In this document: positions 6,447-10,843 of the stretch, piece after piece
Numbering within the stretch: position 1 is the first letter of the stretch
How the letters are laid out: each line of letters begins with the position of its first letter
Assembly: GCA_003505795.1 (NCBI GenBank)
Contig: DNXT01000480.1
Span: 1 to 10,843 of the forward strand
Source of the DNA: Lysobacteraceae bacterium
GTDB taxonomy: Bacteria > Pseudomonadota > Gammaproteobacteria > Xanthomonadales > Xanthomonadaceae
Reading direction: 5' to 3'
DNA: 10,843 nt
Position numbers and translations under genes: made by a program
The notes under the pieces: model-generated
Seen by the model: only the letters and a program-made list of their open reading frames with translations
Told to the model about the DNA's origin: nothing
Database searches by the model: none

Positions 6447-7406
6447 ATGAACCCGAACTACCTCGATTTCGAGCAACCCATCGCTGATCTGGAAGCGAAG
6501 ATCCAGGATCTGCGCAGTGCCAGCACCGGCCCGGCGGTCAACGTCGACGCCGAAGTGCGGGCCCTGCGCGACAAGCTGCGCAAGCGCACCGCGCAGATCT
6601 TCCGCGACCTGTCGGCGTGGCAGGTGTCGCAGCTGGCGCGGCATCCGCAGCGCCCGTACACGCTCGACTACATCAAGGTGTTCTGCGACGAGTTCCAGGA
6701 ACTGGCCGGCGACCGCGCCTATGCCGACGACAAGGCCATCGTCGGCGGCCTCGGCCGCATCGACGGCCGCCCGGTGGTCATCATCGGCCACCAGAAGGGC
6801 CGCGACACCAAGAGCAAGGTGGCCCGCAACTTCGGCATGCCGCGCCCGGAGGGCTACCGCAAGGCGCTGCGCCTGATGAAGCTGGCCGAGCGCTTCCGCC
6901 TGCCGCTGCTGACCTTCATCGACACCCCCGGCGCCTACCCCGGCATCGGCGCCGAGGAGCGCGGCCAGTCCGAGGCGATCGCGCGCAACCTGATGGAGAT
7001 GGCCGAACTGAAGATCCCGGTGATCTGCACCGTGATCGGCGAAGGCGGCTCCGGCGGCGCGCTGGCGATCGGCGTCGGCGACCGCACCCTGATGCTGGAA
7101 TACGGCACCTATTCGGTGATCTCGCCGGAAGGCTGCGCCTCGATCCTGTGGAAGGACGCCGCCAAGGCCAAGGACGCGGCCGAGCAGCTCGGCCTTACCG
7201 CCCACCGCCTCAAGCAGCTGGGCCTGGTCGACAAGGTCGTGCGCGAGCCGACCGGCGGCGCACACCGCAACCCGGGCCAGATGGCCAGGCGCCTGAAGGC
7301 GGTCCTGCTCAACGAGCTCGACGCGCTGGAGAAGATCCCGGTCGACAAGCTCCTGCAGCAGCGCTACGAGCGCCTGCGCGGCTACGGGGCGTACGAGGCG
7401 GCCTGA
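6447..7406 (+). CDS. accA: Acetyl-CoA carboxylase carboxyltransferase subunit alpha
   Basis: The protein has 319 residues, the usual length of the proteobacterial family. AccA and AccD form the cytoplasmic carboxyltransferase that moves the carboxyl group from biotinylated AccB to acetyl-CoA, making malonyl-CoA for fatty acid synthesis. The N-terminus (NYLDFEQPIADLEAKIQDLR) is the typical helical start. The crotonase-fold core shows RAYADDKAIVGGLGRIDGRP, GRDTKSKVARNFGMPRPEGY, DTPGAYPG (159-166) and the glycine-rich GEGGSGGALA (198-207) that builds the oxyanion hole. SPEGCASILWKDA follows in the C-terminal half. All hallmark motifs are intact. The start follows a weak ribosome binding site (CACGGCGCACC) but agrees with family length. 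accA downstream of dnaE is the normal Xanthomonadaceae arrangement, apart from the lipoprotein gene between them. It probably has its own promoter in the 212-base gap upstream. Confidence 0.98.
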   Translation: MNPNYLDFEQPIADLEAKIQDLRSASTGPAVNVDAEVRALRDKLRKRTAQIFRDLSAWQVSQLARHPQRPYTLDYIKVFCDEFQELAGDRAYADDKAIVGGLGRIDGRPVVIIGHQKGRDTKSKVARNFGMPRPEGYRKALRLMKLAERFRLPLLTFIDTPGAYPGIGAEERGQSEAIARNLMEMAELKIPVICTVIGEGGSGGALAIGVGDRTLMLEYGTYSVISPEGCASILWKDAAKAKDAAEQLGLTAHRLKQLGLVDKVVREPTGGAHRNPGQMARRLKAVLLNELDALEKIPVDKLLQQRYERLRGYGAYEAA

Positions 7407-7437
7407 CCGGCCGCATGCGCAGCCGCGCCCGACACGC

Positions 7438-7448
7438 TAGGATGGCGC
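7438..7448 (+). promoter_or_regulatory. Candidate -10 region upstream of the small membrane protein gene
   Basis: TAGGATGGCGC lies 26 bases before ATG 7474. TAGGAT matches four of six bases of the -10 consensus. The identical 11-mer occurs upstream of the methyltransferase gene (8138-8148), so it is probably a shared promoter type. No convincing -35 box is visible. Confidence 0.35.
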
Positions 7449-7473
7449 CGACCCGGGGAATGGACGGACACGT

Positions 7474-7653
7474 ATGGCGCTTCCATGGTGGATCTGGCCG
7501 GCTGGCCTGTTCGCGCTGCCGCTGCTGGCCGGCCTGCTAATCAACCTGTTCGTGCGCCACCGACGCGGGATCAGCTCCAACGTGGTGCTGACCTGGTTCG
7601 TGATCGTGTGCTGGATCAGCGCACTGGCGCTGATCCTGGGCAAGGTGCTGTGA
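7474..7653 (+). CDS. Small two-helix membrane protein, function unknown
   Basis: ATG 7474 to TGA 7651-7653 encodes 59 residues beginning MALPWWIWPAGL. Two hydrophobic segments are clear, about residues 5-27 and 36-56. They are joined by a positively charged turn (RHRRG), which would face the cytoplasm, giving an inner-membrane hairpin with both termini in the periplasm. GGA triplets at 7462-7468 could serve as a weak ribosome binding site. It starts 67 bases after accA behind a promoter-like TAGGAT and ends only 9 bases from the end of convergent hemJ. There is no recognisable family motif. The evidence that it is real is the uninterrupted hydrophobic pattern, typical codons and snug placement; comparison with related genomes would settle it. 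Confidence 0.62.
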   Translation: MALPWWIWPAGLFALPLLAGLLINLFVRHRRGISSNVVLTWFVIVCWISALALILGKVL

Positions 7654-7662
7654 GCGTGGCGG

Positions 7663-8115
7663 TCAGAACGGCTTGAACAGCACCAGCCAGATCACCCCCA
7701 CCAGCAGCAGCACCGGCAGTTCGTTGAACAGGCGCAGCTTGCCCGAACCGGGCAGGGCCCGCCCCTTGTCCACGCCCTTGAGCCAGCGTCCGCCGACGAT
7801 GTAGTGCGCCAGGATCAGCGCGACCAGGGCAAGCTTGGCGTGCAGCCAGCCGGTGCCGGGACCGACCATGGTCGGGAAATCGGGAATGACCCGGTAGCCG
7901 AGCCACAGTACCGCGCCGAGGACGATCGCCAGGCCCAGCATGTTGTGGCCGAAGCGGTACAGCCGGCGCCCCATCAGCACCAGCCGCGCCTGCACCTCGG
8001 CGCTGCCTTCGGCCTCGGCGATGTTGACCAGGATCCGCGGCAGGTAGAACACCGCCGCCATCCAGGCGATCACGAACAGCAGGTGGAAGGTCTTGATCCA
8101 CAGGTACAGGGTCAT
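7663..8115 (-). CDS. hemJ: HemJ-type protoporphyrinogen IX oxidase (CopD-like membrane protein)
   Basis: The product has 150 residues, normal for HemJ, with four to five hydrophobic segments. HemJ oxidises protoporphyrinogen IX to protoporphyrin IX in the inner membrane, the penultimate step of haem synthesis in many Gram-negatives lacking HemG and HemY. Family features are present: YLWIKTFHLLFVIAWMA with the conserved His11, RILV, WLHAKLALV with Lys94, His104, and the C-terminal FNELP (130-134) before the last membrane helix. Published work on HemJ implicates a conserved His and Lys in haem binding. ATG 8115 was chosen over an in-frame ATG at 8196 because GGAG lies 7 bases upstream, family length fits, and the longer start would overlap the divergent gene. 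It converges on the 59-residue gene. A more general CopD-family function is the alternative. Confidence 0.8.
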   Translation of the reverse strand: MTLYLWIKTFHLLFVIAWMAAVFYLPRILVNIAEAEGSAEVQARLVLMGRRLYRFGHNMLGLAIVLGAVLWLGYRVIPDFPTMVGPGTGWLHAKLALVALILAHYIVGGRWLKGVDKGRALPGSGKLRLFNELPVLLLVGVIWLVLFKPF

Positions 8116-8137
8116 GCGCTGGCTCCGCCGGCTCGCG

Positions 8138-8148
8138 TAGGATGGCGC
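8138..8148 (+). promoter_or_regulatory. Candidate -10 region upstream of the methyltransferase gene
   Basis: TAGGATGGCGC, identical to 7438-7448, lies 40 bases before ATG 8189 in the 73-base region shared with divergent hemJ. A small inverted repeat, CGCCG-ATA-CGGCG (8156-8168), follows in the presumed leader and could be an operator or RNA hairpin. Confidence 0.35.
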
Positions 8149-8188
8149 GCATTTTCGCCGATACGGCGCGGCAACACACGGGTACGCG

Positions 8189-8779
8189 ATGGACAAGCAA
8201 TACGACCGGCACTACTTCCAGCACTGGTACCGCAAGGCCGGGCTGCACGATCGCGCCCGGCTGCGGCGAAAGGTCGCACTGGCGGTGGCGCAGGCGGAGT
8301 ACTACCTGGAGCGCCCGGTCCGCAGCGTGCTGGACATCGGCTGCGGCGAAGGCGCCTGGCGCGCGCCGCTGCGCGAGTTGCGCCCGCGCGCCAGCTATCT
8401 GGGCTTCGACAGCAGCGAGTACGCGGTGCGCCGCTACGGCCGCACCCGCAACCTGCACCCGGCCCGCTTCGGCGATTTCCAGTGGCTGCGACCGTGCGCG
8501 CCGGTCGACCTGCTGGTCTGTGCGGACGTGCTGCACTACCTGCCCGATCGCGAGCTGGATCGCGGCCTGGCCGGCCTGGCCGAGCTCTGCGGCGGCGTCG
8601 CGTTCCTGGAAGCGTTCACCGCCGAAGACGAATTCGAGGGCGATCGCGCCGGCTTCCAGGTGCGCCCGGCGCGCTGGTACCGGCGCCGGTTCGGCGCGCA
8701 CGGGCTGGTCGCGCTGGGCTCCCATTGCTGGCTGTCGCCGGCGCTGGCGGGACAGGCCTCGGCGCTGGAGCGGGCCTGA
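8189..8779 (+). CDS. Class I SAM-dependent methyltransferase, substrate unknown
   Basis: The protein has 196 residues with a clear Rossmann-fold methyltransferase core. Motif I is VLDIGCGEG (47-55), which binds S-adenosylmethionine. The acidic end of strand 2 is Asp74 in YLGFDSSEYAV. The motif after strand 4 is DLLVCADVLHYLPD (107-120). A short helical N-terminal cap (DKQYDRHYFQHWYRK) precedes the core, and the C-terminal third (FQVRPARWYRRRFGAHGLVAL) matches the usual strand-6 and strand-7 region. The substrate cannot be told from sequence; small-molecule and lipid methyltransferases of this form are common and often misannotated. The ribosome binding site is weak (ACGGGTACGCG). It is divergent from hemJ, so it is not obviously in an operon, and a hairpin starts 5 bases after its stop. 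Confidence 0.85.
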   Translation: MDKQYDRHYFQHWYRKAGLHDRARLRRKVALAVAQAEYYLERPVRSVLDIGCGEGAWRAPLRELRPRASYLGFDSSEYAVRRYGRTRNLHPARFGDFQWLRPCAPVDLLVCADVLHYLPDRELDRGLAGLAELCGGVAFLEAFTAEDEFEGDRAGFQVRPARWYRRRFGAHGLVALGSHCWLSPALAGQASALERA

Positions 8780-8783
8780 AAGC

Positions 8784-8804
8784 CCCGCTCCCGCCGGGAG
8801 AGGG
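8784..8804 (+). terminator. GC-rich hairpin after the methyltransferase gene
   Basis: CTCCC (8788-8792) and GGGAG (8796-8800) pair across a GCC loop. The stem is extended after one G-A mismatch by CCC/GGG (8784-8786 with 8802-8804). It lies 5 bases past the stop codon. No T tract follows, so it is a possible terminator or mRNA end-stabilising hairpin rather than a classical intrinsic terminator. Confidence 0.4.
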
Positions 8805-8860
8805 CAGCGGCGAGGGGTGCCGTAGGAGCATCGCAAGGGTCACCGGGTGGCGGCCATGGG

Positions 8861-8945
8861 GAACGCGTCGCCACGCGCCGGATAGGTGAACCACGGCGGC
8901 CCAATGCCCGGATCGTTTGCCCCCCGGGCGCGTGGCGATGCGTTC
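8861..8945. repeat. 19-bp imperfect inverted repeat with 47-base centre
   Basis: The left arm 8861-8879 (GAACGCGTCGCCACGCGCC) is the reverse complement of the right arm 8927-8945 at 18 of 19 positions; the exception is one C/T change. The arms enclose 47 bases without an open frame of note. I see no clear flanking target-site duplication. It could be a MITE-like or REP-doublet element; copy number in the genome is unknown. Confidence 0.6.
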
Positions 8946-9063
8946 GTCGTCATCGTGCCGTGGGTTCGCTGCTGCGCGCCTCGCCCGCGCCCTCGACCGC
9001 CCCGACGGGACCTTTCCCAGAGGGAGCAGGAGGCAACTGCCCCATTAAGGTGCAACTGCGCCA

Positions 9064-9076
9064 ATTCGGCTATGCT
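9064..9076 (+). promoter_or_regulatory. Candidate phaZ promoter (-10 TATGCT)
   Basis: ATTCGGCTATGCT matches the accA-upstream string at 11 of 13 positions. TATGCT (9071-9076) fits four of six -10 bases and ends 32 bases before ATG 9109. Two direct repeats of GCAACTGC (9033-9040 and 9052-9059) lie just upstream, where an activator or repressor could bind. Confidence 0.45.
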
Positions 9077-9085
9077 GCACGGCAG
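9075..9085 (+). promoter_or_regulatory. CTGC-N3-GCAG palindrome, candidate PhaR-type operator
   Basis: CTGC-ACG-GCAG overlaps the end of the candidate -10 box and the expected transcription start of phaZ. It extends to TGCTGC/GCAGCA, a 6-bp inverted repeat. As I recall, the repressor PhaR of Paracoccus and related bacteria binds CTGC-N3-4-GCAG at PHA genes. The match is seen; binding by a PhaR homologue here is inference. Confidence 0.4.
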
Positions 9086-9099
9086 CAATCACTCGGTCT

Positions 9100-9103
9100 G
9101 GGA
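9100..9103 (+). promoter_or_regulatory. Shine-Dalgarno of phaZ
   Basis: GGGA, within GGGAACGGA, ends 5 bases before ATG 9109 and supports that start. Confidence 0.6.
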
Positions 9104-9108
9104 ACGGA

Positions 9109-10413
9109 ATGCTTTACCAACTGCATGAGCTGACCCGTAATCTGCTTGCACCGTGGGTTCACCAGGCCCAAGCCAACGCCAAGATGTTCTCGGATCCGGA
9201 GAGCCTGTGGGCCTCGGTTCCCGGGGCCGAGCGCCTGGCTGCCGGCAACGAGCTGTTCCATCGGCTCGGCAAGGAATACGAGAAGCCCGCCTGGGCGCTC
9301 GACGACGTCGAGGTCGACGGCCATTCGCTGCCGATCATCGAGCGCGAGGTGCTGGGCAAGCCGTTCTGCCGCCTGCTGCGCTTCAAGCGCTTCAGCGACA
9401 GCGTGGAGCTGATCGAGTCGATGAAGCAGCAGCCGACCGTGCTGGTGGTGGCGCCGCTGTCGGGCCACCACGCCACGCTGCTGCGCGACACCGTGCGCAC
9501 GCTGCTGCGCAACCACAAGGTCTACGTGACCGACTGGGTCGACGCGCGCATGGTGCCGGCCGAGGCCGGCGCGTTCGGCCTGGACGACTACATCGACTAC
9601 ATCCGGGAGTTCATCCGCCACATCGGCGCCGACAAGCTGCACGTGATGAGCGTGTGCCAGCCGACCGTGCCGGTGCTGGCCGCGGTCTCGCTGATGGCCG
9701 CCGACGGCGAGCCGACGCCGCGCTCGCTGGTGATGATGGGCGGGCCGATCGACGCGCGCCGCAGCCCGACCGCGGTCAACAACCTAGCCACGCGCAATCC
9801 GATCGAGTGGTTCCAGAACAACGTCATCCACACCGTGCCCTACCCGTATCCGGGCCATGGCCGCGCGGTGTACCCGGGCTTCCTGCAGCACACCGGCTTC
9901 CTGGCGATGAACCCCAGCCGCCACGTGATGTCGCACTGGGACTTCTACACCAACCTGGTCAAGGGCGACCTGCAGGACGCGCAGGCGCACCGGCAGTTCT
10001 ACGACGAGTACAACGCCGTGCTCGACATGCCGGCCGACTACTACCTGGACACGATCCGGGTGGTGTTCCAGGACTTCCTGCTGCCGCGCGGCAAGTGGAA
10101 GGTGCGCGGCCAGCTGGTGAAGCCTTCGGCGATCCGCGACACCGCGCTGCTGAGCATCGAGGGCGAGCTCGACGACATCGCCGGCCTCGGCCAGACCGAA
10201 GCCGCGCACGGCCTGTGCACCGGCATCGACGCCGCCGACCGCCATCACCTGGTGGTCGAAGGCGCCGGCCACTACGGCATCTTCAGCGGCCGCCGCTGGC
10301 GCGAGATCGTCTACCCGCAGGTGCGCGAGTTCATCGCGCAGTACGCGGCCGAGCCGGCGGCCGCCCGCGAACCGGCCACCGTCACGCCGATCCGCAAGCG
10401 CGGAAAGGCCTGA
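9109..10413 (+). CDS. phaZ: Intracellular polyhydroxyalkanoate (PHB) depolymerase
   Basis: The product has 434 residues and begins MLYQLHEL, the characteristic start of intracellular PhaZ proteins. These cytoplasmic alpha/beta-hydrolases break down native poly-3-hydroxybutyrate granules. No signal peptide is present, unlike in secreted depolymerases. The nucleophile is a cysteine: VMSVCQPTVPV with Cys183. The triad is completed by Asp355 in EGELDDIAGLG and His388 in VEGAGHYGIFSGRRW. These positions equal those I recall for the Cupriavidus necator enzyme (Cys183, Asp355, His388). The C-terminus ends in a basic tail (TPIRKRGKA), plausibly a surface or granule-binding tail. The start is supported by GGGA 5 bases upstream. 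It is monocistronic, with its own promoter region upstream and REP hairpins downstream. No PHA synthase, phasin or reductase gene is in the window. Confidence 0.93.
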   Translation: MLYQLHELTRNLLAPWVHQAQANAKMFSDPESLWASVPGAERLAAGNELFHRLGKEYEKPAWALDDVEVDGHSLPIIEREVLGKPFCRLLRFKRFSDSVELIESMKQQPTVLVVAPLSGHHATLLRDTVRTLLRNHKVYVTDWVDARMVPAEAGAFGLDDYIDYIREFIRHIGADKLHVMSVCQPTVPVLAAVSLMAADGEPTPRSLVMMGGPIDARRSPTAVNNLATRNPIEWFQNNVIHTVPYPYPGHGRAVYPGFLQHTGFLAMNPSRHVMSHWDFYTNLVKGDLQDAQAHRQFYDEYNAVLDMPADYYLDTIRVVFQDFLLPRGKWKVRGQLVKPSAIRDTALLSIEGELDDIAGLGQTEAAHGLCTGIDAADRHHLVVEGAGHYGIFSGRRWREIVYPQVREFIAQYAAEPAAAREPATVTPIRKRGKA

Positions 10414-10433
10414 TTCGGAAAGCCAGCGGTTGT

Positions 10434-10493
10434 GGGAGGGGCTTCAGCCCCGACGGGCTTTCCCGACCTGCCGTCGGGACTGAAGTCCCTCCC
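10434..10493. repeat. Inverted pair of REP-like hairpins (REPIN-like), probable bidirectional terminator
   Basis: The arms 10434-10456 and 10471-10493 are reverse complements at 21 of 23 positions around a 14-base centre. Each arm also folds alone: GGGGCT-TC-AGCCCC (10438-10451) and GGGACT-GA-AGTCCC (10476-10489). The two arm differences are compensatory within each small hairpin. The element stands between the convergent ends of phaZ and the sensor-domain gene and could stop transcription from both sides. Confidence 0.75.
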
Positions 10494-10516
10494 GTAGATT
10501 CCCCGGCAAGTCCTCA

Positions 10517-10536
10517 TCGCGACCGAGGTCGCTCCT
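10517..10536 (+). repeat. Third REP-like unit
   Basis: TCGCGACCGAGGTCGCTCCT contains the hairpin GCGACC-GA-GGTCGC (10519-10532). It lines up with the unit at 10474-10493 (TCGGGACTGAAGTCCCTCCC). The two stems differ by pair-preserving changes, and the flanking TCG and TCC are shared. It is an additional copy in the same orientation as the right arm of the pair. Confidence 0.65.
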
Positions 10537-10566
10537 GCGAAAAGCGGTCCGGACGGCGGTGCGTGA

Positions 10567-10843
10567 TCAGCCCAGCCGTACCAGCAGGTGCTTGGCGACC
10601 TGGCCGTGCAGGCGGCCGATGCCGCGGGCCAGGTGCAGGGTCGCGAACAGCAGCACGAGGCCGACCGCCGCCAGCAGCGGGGTCGCCCACACCGGCAGCA
10701 TCTGCTCGCCATTGATGAAGACGCCCGCGTACATGCCGTCGAACAGGGCCGCGATCGGCGACCAGATCAAGCCCAGCGACAGCGACAGCAGCGTGATCGC
10801 GATGCCGAAGTACAGGATGCCCAGCGGCAGCATCAGCACGAAG
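10567..10843 (-). CDS. Putative sensor-domain membrane protein, C-terminal part (start outside window)
   Basis: The minus strand is open from the window edge (…FVLMLPLGILYFGIAITLL) to TGA at 10567-10569, giving the last 91 residues. Two long hydrophobic segments are visible: one near the edge, running through LSLGLIWSPIAALF, and a second, PLLAAVGLVLLFATLHLARG. The protein ends in an amphipathic GRLHGQVAKHLLVRLG. This pattern resembles the end of the putative Sensor domain family (as I recall, Pfam PF13796), which occurs alone or at the N-terminus of histidine kinases. Here nothing follows the membrane part, so it would be a stand-alone sensor-like membrane protein and no kinase domain is attached. 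Its ligand and partner are unknown. It converges on phaZ across the REP hairpins. Confidence 0.65.
   Translation of the reverse strand, partial: FVLMLPLGILYFGIAITLLSLSLGLIWSPIAALFDGMYAGVFINGEQMLPVWATPLLAAVGLVLLFATLHLARGIGRLHGQVAKHLLVRLG

Larger units (their letters stand above)
8780..9108. other. Non-coding region between methyltransferase gene and phaZ
   Basis: I see no credible gene in these 329 bases; open frames here lack initiation signals and domain content. The left part (8784-8804) is a hairpin immediately after the methyltransferase stop. The middle part (8861-8945) carries a long imperfect inverted repeat. The right part (9031-9108) has GCAACTGC direct repeats, a promoter-like box, a CTGC-N3-GCAG palindrome and the phaZ ribosome binding site. 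The left and middle parts resemble, from memory, intergenic repeats seen at many places in Xanthomonadaceae genomes; this needs a search to confirm. Confidence 0.6.

Noticed and set aside
6617..7540. Plus-strand frame overlapping accA and the small membrane gene
   Set aside because: It is a shadow of accA with low-complexity Arg/Pro/Ala composition and no supported start.
8116..8196. 27-codon N-terminal extension of hemJ
   Set aside because: The extension (MSIAYPCVAAPYRRK…) is not HemJ-like, overlaps the divergent methyltransferase start, and a good GGAG precedes ATG 8115.
8840..9128. Short open frames on both strands between the methyltransferase gene and phaZ
   Set aside because: Their similarity to each other (RGDAF strings) comes from the inverted repeat; there is no ribosome binding site and no domain content.
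10434..10536. CRISPR-like array from the repeated units
   Set aside because: There are only three short, diverged units in mixed orientation without regular spacers; they fit REP elements instead.
9153..10715. Plus-strand 520-codon frame across phaZ and the REP region
   Set aside because: It is an Arg/Pro/Ala-rich shadow running through REP hairpins; phaZ has full catalytic motifs in its own frame.

Overview
The window looks like the chromosome of a GC-rich gammaproteobacterium of the Xanthomonadaceae/Lysobacteraceae (Lysobacter, Luteimonas, Stenotrophomonas or Xanthomonas-like). The grounds are the rnhB-dnaE-accA order, which in that family usually continues the lpxD-fabZ-lpxA-lpxB cluster, the strongly G/C-ending codons, and REP-type extragenic palindromes of the kind common in these genomes. 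The genus cannot be fixed from the sequence alone.

Layout. Positions 1-99 hold the 3' end of rnhB (RNase HII). Positions 100 to about 1620 interrupt the expected rnhB-dnaE junction with visibly lower-GC DNA read from the other strand. It contains an intact putative lipoprotein gene (315-1031, -) and, upstream of it, a small proline/glycine-rich coding sequence broken by two apparent +1 frameshifts (1101-1552, -). A strong hairpin region (1652-1690) separates this from dnaE (1780-5367, +), the replicative DNA polymerase III alpha subunit. A second unrelated lipoprotein gene (5401-6234, +) follows dnaE closely. Then come accA (6447-7406, +), the alpha subunit of acetyl-CoA carboxylase carboxyltransferase, and a 59-residue two-helix membrane protein (7474-7653, +). 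That small gene meets a HemJ-type protoporphyrinogen oxidase gene (7663-8115, -) tail to tail with only 9 bases between. A class I methyltransferase gene (8189-8779, +) diverges from hemJ.

Positions 8780-9108 are non-coding. They hold a hairpin, a 19-bp imperfect inverted repeat and the phaZ promoter region. phaZ (9109-10413, +) encodes an intracellular polyhydroxyalkanoate depolymerase whose Cys/Asp/His triad is fully visible. Three related REP-like hairpins fill the space between phaZ and the convergent 3' end of a gene for a putative membrane sensor-domain protein (10567-10843, -, start outside the window).

How the genes work together. Most are housekeeping functions: removal of ribonucleotides and RNA primers (rnhB), DNA replication (dnaE), the first step of fatty acid synthesis (accA), haem synthesis (hemJ) and mobilisation of storage polymer (phaZ). 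No complete new multi-gene system is evident. The points most worth following are the disrupted accessory insertion between rnhB and dnaE, the covarying REP trio, the inverted repeat at 8861-8945, and a CTGC-N3-GCAG site at the phaZ promoter that matches the reported PhaR operator type.
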